Assembly: GCA_950295325.1 (NCBI GenBank)
Contig: OX485803.1
Coordinates: 54,201,554-54,265,553, forward strand
Direction: 5' to 3'
From: Polytrichum commune
Taxonomy: Eukaryota > Streptophyta > Polytrichopsida > Polytrichales > Polytrichaceae
Length of the DNA stretch: 64,000 nucleotides
The notes under the pieces were generated by a model. It was not told where the DNA came from and searched no databases. It saw only the letters and a program-made list of their open reading frames with translations. Below are positions 22,731 to 33,840 of the stretch, in pieces. Position numbers and translations under genes: made by a program. Position 1 is the stretch's first letter, and each line of letters starts with the position of its first letter.

Positions 22731-24270
22731 AGGATATGAGCTAACTGGCACCGCACACAGTGGTCACAGACCGGAGCAGGTAGGGGTGTGTTAGAGCATG
22801 TCGGAGACTCCTTCTTGCCGGAATTTTTCCCCCTTCCTGCTCTGAACACAGGGCTCTCACCGTTGGTGTATACCAACGTTATGTGCGACCAGCTGGATGA
22901 CCGCGATGAAACTCGGTGGACTGCAGATGAATGTCATCCGGCGCACTAGTACGCCTCGCGACGGAAGCAATACCGCGACGTGGAGCGGAGGGTTTGCGGA
23001 GGAAAAGCGAGGAGGAGTGTGCGGATGTTGCGTGCTGCTTTGCGAGAGCGATCTCTTCCGTGGAGGCGTCGGGGCATGTAATTCTGTTCAGGTGAGCATC
23101 CCCGTTCTCATCAACCTCTCGACATGCTCACATTCTTTGGATTCAGAAATACCAGATAGCAGAGTCGTTTTGTGAGCATATCCCCTGCTCCTGCGCCATA
23201 GTTTGCCGGCAGCAAACATACTTTGCGCGATTGTATCGCGGCCAGTGGGCGGTGGCAGCCGTGACCGGCAGCGAACTGCTGCTTGAACAGGCACTGTGAA
23301 GGAACCTGCCTGCAGAATTTTGATGCGCTCTCCTGCCGCCCTCGCATGTCAGCGTCAACTGCACACCGTCGCGCCCACAGAGGAGGGCTGCCGCGATGAG
23401 ATACCCTGCCTCCCTTTTACGACAGACAGTGTACTGCTGCGGTGGACAGGCCCGCAACGCAGTCGTCCACTGGAGGTTGTGCCGGAATTCTGTTGCCGAC
23501 CCTCACCGCATGGAGTCCGCCTGCTGGAGCAGCAGCCGCGATGACTGTGGACGATCGCCCCGCAGCGCAGGAGTGCGAACGAGCGCATACAGACAATTAA
23601 ATCTGTGCGTGGCAAAACTGGATACAGTCCAGTTCATCGTTATTTTGCCTAGCTGTGTCCCTTTAGGCTTGACCTGCCCGTCGCCGTTCCTGGTGTTGTT
23701 GCGAACATTTATGTCCGAGGTTGTGAAGTGTTTCGGTGGTGGTTATAATTGGTGGCCGTGGCTGCATCGTTTTGCAGCTTCCCGCCCGTCGCTTTGGCTG
23801 CATTTCCCGGAGTGAGCTTCGGAGTCCCCTGCCATTGGAGCTCCAATTCCTGGCACCTCGCGGCCATCGCCATCCTCAGGTTCCTCGCCCAGCCTTTGCT
23901 GCCGTTCTCCTCTCTTCCACTGGGATTCTCTGCACATTGTTCCGAAATTTTTCCAGTGTCGCCATTGTCTGTGCAGTGGCTGGAGGACGTTTTTGCTTGG
24001 AGGATGTTCCATTTTGTCTGTCATTGTATGTGACGTTTTCCACTGCATAGTGCGTCGTCCTGGGTAGCCCCTGGAGGATGTGGACTCTGTCTCAATCTGT
24101 GTGAGCATGGGCCTCTGTTTGTGCAACTTCTGTGGTTTCCTCTTCTGCGCTGCAGAGCAATGCATTGGCAGTATGCATTCAGTAACTCCATGTACCGTTC
24201 TGTGGCTCTTTCTGCAAAAATTGTGGCTGTTGTTTCTCCTTGCTGGTTGCATTGGGTGTTTTCTTTCGTG
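22731..24270. promoter_or_regulatory. Left subterminal region and leader of the Myb-like gene
   Basis: 1.5 kb of GC-rich sequence with many short overlapping open frames on both strands, none convincing. It must hold the promoter of the gene starting at 24271. The open frame of that gene extends 50 codons upstream from a further ATG, but the sequence there looks non-coding. Confidence 0.4.
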
Positions 24271-25341
24271 ATGGATGACATTGTTCAATTGGGGGAGCCC
24301 TCTCAACATCCAGGCCTAGAAGTGGATTCCGAGTTTGGGTCGGAGTATGTGGACGACGAAGTGCCTGTTTCTTGTCCAGCAGCCTCTACGCGAAGAGGCT
24401 CGAATGCACGAGTGGTATCACAACCTGTACGATCATTCTCTTCGCCATCGCAATCGCAGGCTGCACATCCCCAAAAGGTTAGAGGTCCTAATTGGACCGA
24501 GGCAGAAATGCTAGTCCTCATCGCTCAGAAGCGTCTTGAATGGGATGGGCGCCACAATTGCAATCAACCAGCCCTAGCAAAATTTGTGTATGGGGCCACA
24601 GCATGGAAGTTGGTGCTAGCTGGATGCATGGCCGTCGTGGGTTTTAGGGCTAGAGACACCGACCAAATCACCAACAAGTGGGACGGCTTGATTAAAGATT
24701 ATAAGAAGCTTAAAGATTACATAGATGGCACGGGTTTAGCTAACTGGTGGGGAATGAGTAGAGAGGAGAAGAAGCACTTGTCAAAGACTAGGAAAATGCC
24801 TCTAGAGTTTAGTGAGTCCATGTATATAGAAATGGAGGGATTCGTAGGCAAGAGACAAATATTTGGGCGAGCAGCTGATGTTGTTGATTCCGACCGTGTG
24901 CCTCCATCAGCTCCTAAACATTTTGGCCGCTCCCCACCCTCTCCCTGCAGTCGATCCCTGGGTGGAGCGGGGAGCCCCATTGGCAGTGCCACGGGGGCAT
25001 CGGAGTCCCCAACAAGAGGAACACCCGGTGATGACACACCGGGATCGACAGGCCGGAAAAGAAAGCTGGCGGGCACAGACAATTTGGTAGATTTTGTGAA
25101 GGACTTCAATGTTGAGTATCTGGCGCGGGTTGAATCACAAGACAGAGACAAGAGGGCTTGGAGAACTGAAATGCTAGCATTCGACACGGCAAGGGAGGCA
25201 AGAATTGCACATAAGGACGCAGAGGCCATAAACATGGATCACAAACTTTATGACCTTGAGGTTGAGAGGACCAAGAACCTAGGGAACATGACCAGTGCTT
25301 TGCTCATGTTGGCATCCTCAATGGACGCTCTCACAAGGTAA
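24271..25341 (+). CDS. Harbinger Myb/trihelix-like DNA-binding protein
   Basis: 356 residues, intact. Residues 71-150 form a Myb/SANT domain of the trihelix type: three tryptophans at 75 (NWTEAEMLVLI), 112 (ATAWKLV) and 137 (ITNKWDGLIKDYKKLKDY) mark three helices. A linker rich in Ser, Pro and Gly follows (about 205-270), with a basic GRKRKL patch, then a charged helical C-terminus (about 285-350). Known: in PIF/Harbinger elements such a protein binds the transposon ends and brings the transposase into the nucleus; both are needed to move. I chose the ATG at 24271 because the 50 codons before it look like leader. Its stop lies 37 bp from that of the converging transposase gene. A plant trihelix transcription factor is the alternative, but position favours the transposon protein. 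Confidence 0.85.
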   Translation: MDDIVQLGEPSQHPGLEVDSEFGSEYVDDEVPVSCPAASTRRGSNARVVSQPVRSFSSPSQSQAAHPQKVRGPNWTEAEMLVLIAQKRLEWDGRHNCNQPALAKFVYGATAWKLVLAGCMAVVGFRARDTDQITNKWDGLIKDYKKLKDYIDGTGLANWWGMSREEKKHLSKTRKMPLEFSESMYIEMEGFVGKRQIFGRAADVVDSDRVPPSAPKHFGRSPPSPCSRSLGGAGSPIGSATGASESPTRGTPGDDTPGSTGRKRKLAGTDNLVDFVKDFNVEYLARVESQDRDKRAWRTEMLAFDTAREARIAHKDAEAINMDHKLYDLEVERTKNLGNMTSALLMLASSMDALTR

Positions 25342-25378
25342 ACCGTGCTATCCTTCTCTATTTAATTGTTGCCTCTCT

Positions 25379-27100
25379 TCAACTTCTTCGCCTCCTTTGT
25401 CGAACTGGCATTTGTCCTGCATTTTGAACACGCACCAAGTAGTCCAGGATGTCCTCCCTGGCCATTTGTCCTTCCAATAAAGCCCTTTCCTCACTTACAA
25501 GGGCCATTGGTCTGGGTGGCTGGAAAGCATCCTCCTCCTCTCGGTGTGACGGGTACTCCCCATCCATTGGGGGGAGATTGCAATCCTCCAATATTTGTTC
25601 AAGTGTTCTGTCCTTGCTTGCAAGCAGGATATTATGCAGAACACAACAACAATGGATAACAGTAGGCATGAAGTCTAGTTTTAATGACGATTTTGTACCT
25701 ATCTCTTTGAACCGGGCTTTTAGTATACCAAACCCCCTCTCAACGCTCATGCGGGTGGAGGAGTGCTTTCGGTTGAACCAAGCCTCCTCTCTTGACAATG
25801 GCAATCCCATGGGCCCCATCCTAAAAGGTGTTATGCACCAACTTAGTAGCGGGTAGCCTCGGTCTGCCACCAGGTAAGGAGGGAAGGGTAGACCCAGATC
25901 CCAAGCCAAGGGATCGTCATGGAAACCTGCCATGGTTCCTTCTTCTGCCTTACGATAGAGTTCAGTGCTCTTGAAGTGAGCACTGTCGTGGAGGGATCCC
26001 AGGGGGCCCGTGTTTATTGAGGTGAAATAGCATTTGCTATCCACCACTCCTTGTAGAAGCACTGAAAAGGATTTGTGTCGGTTCCGATGATCGGCGGCTG
26101 CAATAGTGTTTGGCGGGGAGGTCACATAGATATGGGTTCCATCAATCGCGCCAATGCAATTCGGGAAACCTTGCTTGGCCTGGAAGCCGGCGGCAACCCG
26201 CATTGGCCGTCTCCCTGATGGCCATGCAATTAGGTGTGCAAAGTGGATACTGATGGCTGAGCAAACTTGACGTAGAATTTCGTGCACTGTGGACTTTCCA
26301 AGTGCAGCCTTGTCTGCCACCAATGGTATGCAAGCGCCATGCATGAGCTTAAACATCGTGACAACTACCTTCTTCTCAACCCCTGTGGGCTCCCGCCAAT
26401 GTGTGTGCTGCCCCTGAATGTATGGGCGAAGGTCTCGCACAAGTCTGTCAAAAGTTTGTCTTCGCATCCGCAATATGTCGTAAAACATATCCGGAGTGTA
26501 GATGTTGAATAGGTACTCGTCAAACCAACAGGTTGACCTAGGCTTAACATACCATCTTCCATTCATTGCACCAATATGCCATGCAATGACATCAACCATT
26601 TGCTTAGCGTGTAGGAACTGAAATGCTTCATCCTCCTCGGCGTGGGCCTCTATGGTGTTGTGTGTCGATGTGGACACATCTCCCTCACACCTCCTTCTCA
26701 ATTTCTTTCTTTGTGCTAAATGAGGATCGCTCGACTCCGTTGTTGTTATGTGCATCACAATCATGGACACACATATTTGAATGGAAGTCAAGATTGCATG
26801 AATTGCAGAGTTCACATCCAGTGTGCCAGTCAAGAATGTGGTTGGCGGATTGTGCAGGGGAATGCTAGCTGCTCCGGCACAGGCACCTGCACGTGCGGCC
26901 TCTCTGCCTTCGGAAGCGAGGAGGGGAGGAGAGCACAGTCCAAGAGGAGGCGTGTCCAGAAGTGCAGGGCATGGTGGCGATGGGTTTGAAGCTGGAACTT
27001 CGCACACACGTGGAGTAGGGGCCTCGGGAGGTCGTGGAGCTGCTGGAGACTCAGGGTCGGACTCGGAATGAGACCCCGAGTCTGTTTTGGGAGCAGGCAC
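25379..27100 (-). CDS. PIF/Harbinger transposase, main exon (DDE_Tnp_4 type)
   Basis: 573 codons without a stop. The catalytic triad is visible: Asp 320 in NCIGAIDGTHIY, Asp 413 in YLVADRGYPL and Glu 454 in MSVERGFGILKARF. GSLHDSAHFKST lies between the first two and CCVLHNILL after the last. Residues 1-85 are Pro/Ser-rich. An N-terminal helical part with a helix-turn-helix-like AALGKSTVHEILRQVCSAI lies at about 265-283. Known: this nuclease cuts at the element ends in a TTA-specific way together with the Myb-like partner. The frame opens at 27100 directly after TTTTTGTTGCTAG, a strong splice acceptor, so this is probably exon 2 (see 27668-27940). Usual family length is 350-500, so the disordered N-terminus is long. 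Confidence 0.9.
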   Translation of the reverse strand: MPAPKTDSGSHSESDPESPAAPRPPEAPTPRVCEVPASNPSPPCPALLDTPPLGLCSPPLLASEGREAARAGACAGAASIPLHNPPTTFLTGTLDVNSAIHAILTSIQICVSMIVMHITTTESSDPHLAQRKKLRRRCEGDVSTSTHNTIEAHAEEDEAFQFLHAKQMVDVIAWHIGAMNGRWYVKPRSTCWFDEYLFNIYTPDMFYDILRMRRQTFDRLVRDLRPYIQGQHTHWREPTGVEKKVVVTMFKLMHGACIPLVADKAALGKSTVHEILRQVCSAISIHFAHLIAWPSGRRPMRVAAGFQAKQGFPNCIGAIDGTHIYVTSPPNTIAAADHRNRHKSFSVLLQGVVDSKCYFTSINTGPLGSLHDSAHFKSTELYRKAEEGTMAGFHDDPLAWDLGLPFPPYLVADRGYPLLSWCITPFRMGPMGLPLSREEAWFNRKHSSTRMSVERGFGILKARFKEIGTKSSLKLDFMPTVIHCCCVLHNILLASKDRTLEQILEDCNLPPMDGEYPSHREEEDAFQPPRPMALVSEERALLEGQMAREDILDYLVRVQNAGQMPVRQRRRRS

Positions 27101-27667
27101 CTAGCAACAAAAAGAATGTCATTAGCCTCACATTAGGATGCAGGCTTCTATTTTTGCAGTCGGGAGGTTCAGTCTGTGGCACAGAAATGGGTTCGGCATT
27201 TTTTTGGTTAAGTATCGACGCAGCTAGAATGTAATTAGCCTCACAGGGTAGGATGCAGGCTTCAATTTTTTCAGTGGGGAGGTTCAGTCTGTAGCACAGA
27301 AATGGGTTCGGCATTGTTTTGGTTAAGCGTCGACGCAGCTTGTGGCACAGTACTGGAACTGACTATAGTTGCCGAAACATACAATGGATGCCCAGGCTGT
27401 GTGTTTTGAATGGCACAGAAAAGTGCATGTGAAACCAAAAAATATTTTGCAGCCCACTCTATACTTGCATACAGATTTTTTTGTGAATTTTGCACCGCTA
27501 CCAAATCTGTTGGGACACATTCAAATGTTGTGTGGGAGTTCGCTCCAGAATTCTATGCAAAGTTTGAACGATTGCAGGCACTGAAACGAGTAAATGCCAA
27601 CATGAATGAGACAACTAACTTGGATCATGCGTAGAATTGATAGAGAGTGAATTTCTGGCCATTGCAC
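27101..27667 (-). other. Probable intron of the Harbinger transposase with internal duplication
   Basis: 567 bp. It contains two head-to-tail copies of a 113-bp segment (start points 27121 and 27234) sharing ATTAGCCTCACA, GGATGCAGGCTTC and GGTTCAGTCTGT, then AGAAATGGGTTCGGCATT and TCGACGCAGCT. No gene. Confidence 0.55.
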
Positions 27668-27940
27668 CTGCACGTGGAGGTCGTGGATCGCCAAATCCAC
27701 GGCAGCCAACCTCTCTCTGATAACGGCGAAAGGGTTGTCTGGTACGACGATGGGCTCATGAAGATGGAAACCCGGGAGACCAGCATCGTCATTGTGAATC
27801 ATGAACAAGAGAGACCGCCCCAGCTCATGGGATTCGAGCTCGGCTTCGCAATCAAAGTTGTGCATGAGGGCTCCAAGATCGCTACAGTCCTCTTGCAACT
27901 CCCACTTGCAGTACATCTCCACAAGTGGGAGAATTTGCAT
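27668..27940 (-). CDS. Probable first coding exon of the Harbinger transposase
   Basis: The open frame on - contains ATG at 27940 and reads MQILPLVEMYCKWELQEDC, later HELGRSLLFMIHNDD and DNPFAVIRERLAAVDLAIHD. It ends HVQ at a CAG|GTGCAA donor in phase 0, which fits the phase-0 acceptor at 27101. The spliced product would have about 664 residues. The donor is not a strong one and the start could be a later Met, so both ends are uncertain. I do not recognise a domain in it. Confidence 0.5.
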
Positions 27941-30170
27941 GCATGTAGTGCGTAGTGCATGATGGGAGGGAGGAGGCAAGTGTGGGTGACGCCTCCAAAC
28001 AATCTGACCTGCAGAATCACGCACAAACTCGAGCCATTGGCAGAGCCCAACATTTCTTGGCTCTCAGCTGGGTGGCACGGCACCGAGGATGGACAGGTTC
28101 ATCGCAAAAAACCAAACATGAAATAAAAACACGAACCTAGTTTGGATTGCCGGAATTCTGTCTCATGTTGCACAGAGTGGGAGTAATACGCGAAGCAGAA
28201 AAGCTTGTATCCCTCCTAGTAGTCCGCAACCCTGCAAAGGCATCCCATATGTGTCACACACTCAAAACACACAGTGATGCGCACAGCACAGCACAGCACA
28301 CTTCGAGGGAATGGACCAGGGGCGGCAAAGGTGCGGTACCACAATCGGTATTAGGACGAAACCGATACTGTGGCATTCTGTGACATGTTTGGAACGTTCT
28401 GCACCGAAACAAAGTCAAATTCTTGGCCACAACAGAATGCGTTTCAGTGCAGGATAGTGTGCCGAACATTAACAACAAATGTCCAGGGTGGTCAGCCTGG
28501 AGTTCGCTGGATGTGAGGTGGACACATCCCTCTGGAGGTCCAGCCGTGCGGGAGACCACCTCGGCCTTGTGCGTGATGTAAATCATGCGAGCCCTGAGGT
28601 CGAATGGGATGTGCCGATTTTCGGGATGAGTGGTTGTGCGTGCAGAACGAGCATTGTGTGTGTATAACGCACGCCATTGAAGTGGACGGGAAGGCTGGGG
28701 TGCAATCAGGCGTTGTGCTCCCAGGAGTGCACACAATGGGAGCAGCATGTGGGTGTGGGAAGGGTGCAGGTCTGGCACAGTTGGAACGATGAAACTGGGA
28801 ATTCACAACGTCAACGACGGCAGGATGCGCGGGGCAGCCAATTGCAGTGAATGGGCGACACTAACAGCGACAACAACTGGTCTGTGCTTAGGCGTCCACG
28901 ACTGTGTGCTCTGGGAGGGTAGTCGAGGCCAGAATACCGAAATTCGAATTGCTCAAAATATGCGGAGAGAGGGCCAGGCCAGGGCTCCAGCACTCCCCAC
29001 ACACCACATGGGCAACAGGCAGAATGTGAACACATGCACAGAACGGGCAGCTGGTGCAAATGTACAGACGAGCAAAGAGGCCAGAGTTTAGGGGGTGTAT
29101 GAGCAAGGAAGAAGCAAAAGAAGGGGAGTCCAGCAACGGAGCGGCAAAAGTCCCCATCGCATGGACAGCAAGCATTCCATGGGCCCAGCACAGGGGAGAA
29201 ATTGCAGAGGTCGAGGGGGCTGCCCACGAACGTCGAACAAACACAAGCACGGCACGATGGAGCCGACACCAATTAGAATTCGCAACAGACAGTGACGGTG
29301 CAGGAAAAGCCGAGGGGGAGTGTCATTCGGCGCATGCAATTGGGAGTGCAATAGACCCAGAACGCAAACAAGATATCCCAGGGGAAGTTAAAAAATAGCC
29401 CCGCAGGGAGATGTATTATGGAATTGCCAGCACATACAGGCATGCTTGGAACCGGGCTGGTTCGAGGCATTGCTGCTCTAAACCCTAAACCATGAGGGGG
29501 AGATAATTGAGTTCGAAAATCCAAACGGGGAGCCAAGAAATGCGAACAGCACCGGCACAGCGGCAACAACGGCTGCACCCATCCAGCTCCACTCCACACC
29601 GCCATGTCGACGCCGTGGGGAACCAAGGGCAGGGCGGCACTTGTGGCATGACCACGTCGCGCCTACAGAGGAGGTGCACAATGAACCCACATCGAATTTC
29701 GCCCCGCCTGGCGACGTGGAGCGCCCGCAGGCAGTGGGAACCCGAGAAGCATCGACCCCAGCGGGGAGAAACACTTTCAGGGAGCAGCGCACCCAAGAAA
29801 CACAACGCTCACGCGCAGGTGGGCGAACAGAATTACGAGGAGAGAGACGTCAACCGGCGGCTCACCCAAAATTCAGCTGGCGGAGTTCGCTGTCAATCCC
29901 CATCGGAGTCGCTAGAGGCATCACGCTCTGTGCGCACCTGCACGCCTGCGGGTCGAAGCGTGGGAGGAGACGGCCGCGGTTCGGGGAGCGTTGGCGTATG
30001 GAGTCCTGTGCGGAAGGAGGAGTGTGGGAGCTCCAGGCGGGGGTGACAGCGACAACAGTGGATGAATGTCATCCTGGACTCCGGTGCAAGGCCGGCCTCT
30101 GCGGCCCCCGTCATGGACCCGCCTCGGTGGCCGGCAAATCTGCCTACCCGGTTCATGGCCTCCAGGTGGA
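27941..30170. other. Right subterminal region of the Harbinger element
   Basis: GC-rich, with many overlapping short open frames on both strands (longest about 220 codons at 29641-30300); none shows a recognisable motif and they contradict each other, so I call no gene. A possible 3' splice site (TTCTGCAG) on - near 28012 could mean a further 5' exon of the transposase. A short pentamer run (CACAG)n lies at about 28285-28300. Confidence 0.4.
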
Positions 30171-30220
30171 GCCGTTCCGGCACCGGTCCCGGCCCAGCAC
30201 CACCTGGTGCGGGCAGACCC
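30171..30220 (-). repeat. Right terminal inverted repeat of the Harbinger element
   Basis: The reverse complement starts GGGTCTGCCCGCACCAGGTG. Further inside, GATGAATGTCATCC at about 30061 recurs as GATGAATGTCATCC at about 22925, a near-palindromic subterminal motif. Confidence 0.8.
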
Positions 30221-30223
30221 TTA
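30221..30223. repeat. Right TTA target-site duplication
   Basis: TTA directly after the right Harbinger end, matching 22678-22680. Confidence 0.85.
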
Positions 30224-30584
30224 CATCTGATGTTCCTCCATGTCAGCTTGATGAGACACATGAATTCCATGGCTTCATATATTACGGTCATAGGCCATAA
30301 GGCTCAATTGAACTAATTCAATTTACAACACGATAATGTTGGCTGGCTGGGTGAGTCATCCACCAAGCTTGTAGTGTATCATAGCCCCAGGTTATCTGAG
30401 CCCACCATTCAAGCAACCTGGAATCTTGGATCCACTCCAAAGAATTATCACGTGGTCTTCCCACTCGTACCCTACCACTACATGGATCTATGAATTATGA
30501 AGATGCTAGGCTTTAAACCCGGGTTCATAGATTTCACAAGCACCTAATGACCACGAACAAGAGGTAAGTCCTTGTATTCCTTGT

Positions 30585-31041
30585 ACACCGTTTATGGTAT
30601 TTAGTGTCACATAAACTATTTGCAAGGGGCTTAAACTAGATGCCTAGAGTGTCACGCCTGCTAACTGTCAATGTGATTCCATTTGTCAACATAAGTAGCT
30701 TGTTTAAGTGAAAAAATGTCTACATTATGACATTTAGAGTAGCACACTGGGATACATTAGATGATAGTCTTGCGTTTTGGTGTGCAAGGGGAAGTTATTT
30801 TCAGAGCGTATTACCGGCAAGTGTCATTAATTTTGTGCACAATTTAATCAACTTGTAGACCATTGTGTAGCATAAGCATGCACCTCATAACACTATTCAA
30901 CATGCTCATGCCAAGATGTTAATAGACACACTTGAATGCCAAGTGTCATGAGGTGATGAATATGGTGAAGTTGTTAATCATCAATGTAACCTGGTATACA
31001 CCTAAAAATAGGGTAAGTGATACTAAATACCATAAACGGCA
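30585..31041. mobile_element. MITE-like element, family C copy 1
   Basis: Ends ACACCGTTTATGGTATTTAG and, inverted, GCCGTTTATGGTATTTAGTA. 457 bp, non-coding. The interior matches 39226-39752 in reverse (ACTAGATGCCTAGAG, CAACTTGTAGACCATTGTGT, ATGCCAAGATGTTA). Confidence 0.8.
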
Positions 31042-32542
31042 TAGTGGACTTTCTAATGGGGACATGTTCAATCTTCTACATTGATATGTGTAATTAGGTT
31101 GACCCCATTTTACTTTATAGATATGCCACACTATTTTGAATATGTTTATTACCACAATAACATAATACATGAAATATATTTTTTAGTTTTTTTGCTATAA
31201 GGATGAAGAAACGAAGTTATAACCCTAGATAATTTGCATGGGTAAAGAGTTGACCCAATTGCACATACCAATGTAGATCTATCCGATGACAAAGACATTC
31301 ACTCTTAGACGTGAGAGAAGTACGTTCAACATTTTTTGCATCTTTTGTCATGTAGGCTCTTTTGGCTATGTAGTATGTGGACTAGGGTTTAACCAAGAGA
31401 CGTGAACAATGTTACAAGAATCATGTGGTCCTACCCCCTAAATCATGCCCTCTCAATGGTTTTGTGGTCTATGAAGGTAGTAAAATACTCAAAGCACATT
31501 TAGAGATTTTGTAACCATCTAATGGCCGGGAACGAGTGCTAGGATCACATCATCCTCAAGGACTACTACAACCCCAAGCTAAAATTGTGTTGGATAATGT
31601 TGATTGCATGACATCTACCTTGTCGTCTTGGTTATCTTTTCTTAAACAAGGCACGCAACTTCCCACAACATGGTAAGTTTATTCACTCTCAACCTTCATC
31701 ATGCCATGTGCATGTTACCGTGCCCCATATGTCGACTCTATCCTACACAACTTTCATTAGCACCCATCTTCTCCATACATGGAAAAGATATTTGGCAGAT
31801 TTACTATCACACATAGAGATACCTTCCAAACAACATTAGCTAGACTTGTTGCCATGTATACATTGTGGATCCAATTAAGTATTGGAGTTGGGGTTTATTA
31901 TGCAAGCTAAATTAACATATGCTTTAGTGTGGCTCACATTGTTCATCGTTCATCCATATCGATTGTCTTATAATCATTGGAAGGCAATTAGAGAGGTCAT
32001 CATATGACACTTGATGTCACATAACAAGTCATGAATACCACTTTAATTTACAACGCACCAATTGTAAGGTGATACTAAACCAAAGATTTTGTGTAGTGAA
32101 AATATATATCCCACTTGTGATAGTCTCCTATACAGTGAGTGTAGGGATCACCTAAGGAGGCGAAACATGGCGGTTAAGAAGTGACATGTCATAACTAACC
32201 TACTTACCCACACATGTCAAATCAAAGGATTTCTTAAGAGGTATCATGAGGTAAGGCATGGGCCACACTACTCACTTGCTCAAATCACTTAAACATTAGA
32301 TTGCAAATGTAGCAATTTGTAGTTTGTAGGATGGGTGACATGTCCCAGGAAAATACAAATCAAATTAGTTTATAAAGTAAGTATGGAATCCTCATGGCAC
32401 TTAGAGGGTGCATTTTGCACAAACCTTAGATAAATTATAACACATCCATGTAAGAGTTTAAATCAAGTGTTTGAATTGAAATGGGTATGCCTAAAGTCCA
32501 CAATATTGACAATTATGCCTCTTCATTTAGTTCATCGACTAC
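31042..32542. other. AT-rich DNA without genes
   Basis: No supportable gene or RNA. Confidence 0.45.
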
Positions 32543-32763
32543 AATAAATATGACGTAATTAGCCACTTACTATTTGGAATTATACAATGCTATGATTGTT
32601 TACTATACATCTCATTTTTTCCCAACAAAGGTCAGATTGGTTATGTGAACATTATAGAACATTAACATCTTTACTTAGAAAAAAATTCATTAACAGTAAA
32701 AAAAAAGATATAAGGATGTGTAACTGCATATAGTAAGTGACACTAAATATCATATTTAGTGTA
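32543..32763. mobile_element. MITE-like element, family B copy 2
   Basis: The left end (AATATGACGTAATTAGCCAC then TTACTATTTGGA and CAATGCTATGA) pairs with the right end (CACTAAATATCATATTTAGT). Interior GGTCAGATTGGTTATGTGAA and CATTAACATCTTTACTTAG match 17630-17700. About 221 bp. Confidence 0.75.
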
Positions 32764-33474
32764 GATCTTTCACACAAGATTTGGAAGACATAGTTTGTTA
32801 CAATTTTTGAAATGTGAAATTTTAAATCTCAATAAATGCAAAGACCATGTTGTGGTTGCCATATCATTACTTCAACCCCCGAGCATTGGTTAGATATCTT
32901 CTCTTATTTTTAGGAATAGTTATGAGGGATAGTGCTCTAGATCTACTCCATAATGATGTTTTGAAAAGTGAATTTGGGACTATTGTACTAAAACATCCCT
33001 TGGATGAATTAGATGACAATAGAGTAATCTTCAAAGTCTCTCAAAACTCATGTTTTGGTAGGGAATTTTATCTCACTTTTGGCATTTTATAAGGAGTGTT
33101 CAAGTGATGTTGGAACCCCCAAATATGGTCAAATGAAGGGGATACTTTTGACTTCAACCAAAAGTTGGGTATATAAATATGAATGTCATAGCAAGCTTTT
33201 GAAGGTGCCCAAGATGATGTTCCCCAAGGTTTGCCAAGGATTTCATTTAATATGAATGTTTCTTGTCCAAAATTAAACGCTTCCCTTTTGTTTCACCAAA
33301 ACTAAAGGTTTTGACACCACTTGAATGCTCCTTAAACATTATAAAATGCTAAAGCGAGGCAAAACTCCCTAACAAAACATGTTTTGAGAGACTTAAGGAT
33401 AAACTCTAATGCACGTGGCATTTGGTAGACAATGTAGGCATTACGTTGAGGGTGTTTCCTTTCATGGAGTGTAT
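32764..33474. other. AT-rich DNA without genes
   Basis: Short open frames at 32847-33255 show no recognisable motif. An imperfect self-inverted arrangement is suggested by TTTTGGTAGGGA/TAACAAAACATG and AAGGAGTGTTCAAGTG/CACTTGAATGCTCCTT at about 33090 and 33320, so this may be another worn inverted-repeat element. Confidence 0.35.
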
Positions 33475-33840
33475 AAAACATGCAAGTGTTAAATTGGTAC
33501 TTTTCTCAATCGGATACCTATGTTTGATATGTGTGTGGTTAGGTGAGGATCAACAAATAAACAACCTAAAGACACCTGTTTGAAAGAGATTGGACCACGC
33601 CTTTACTAACTACTTCACACTCTATAATGAACACAATTGAGATGACCTGTATGTTTAGTTAAAAATCAACAAATGCACACTTCCAATAACCATAACTTAT
33701 CAAGCAAAGTATGATTTTCAATCCAATTTTTGTTCATGCTTCATCATAGATTTGCTAATGCAACACAATATTCACTATGTAAATATAGTCAATAGAAGTT
33801 GGAGAACATGGAAAGTGAACCAAATAACACCTACATACAT
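33475..33840 (+). repeat. Dispersed repeat family E, copy 2
   Basis: Aligns with 20535-20925 over its whole length, with AATGAACACAATTGAGA, CCAATAACCATAACTTA and CATAGATTTGCTAATGCAAC. Confidence 0.7.

Larger units (their letters stand above)
22681..30220. mobile_element. PIF/Harbinger DNA transposon, 7.5 kb, apparently complete
   Basis: Seen: TTA at 22678-22680 and again at 30221-30223, directly outside ends that are imperfect inverted repeats (about 34 of the first 50 positions match; GGG, CCGCACC, GGTGG, CCGG and GGTGCCG are shared). Inside lie two convergent ORFs without stops: a Myb/trihelix-like protein and a transposase of the Harbinger type. Known: PIF/Harbinger elements make 3-bp TTA/TAA duplications and typically encode exactly this pair of proteins, which act together in the nucleus. 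The element is GC-rich against AT-rich flanks. Inference: fairly young and possibly autonomous. Confidence 0.9.

Noticed and set aside
23143-24309. Many 80-190-codon frames in the left part of the Harbinger element
   Set aside because: Mutually overlapping on both strands, without motifs; treated as chance in GC-rich sequence.
29507-30300. Open frames of 179 and 219 codons in the right part of the Harbinger element
   Set aside because: They overlap each other and frames on the other strand, have no motif, and are expected in GC-rich non-coding DNA.
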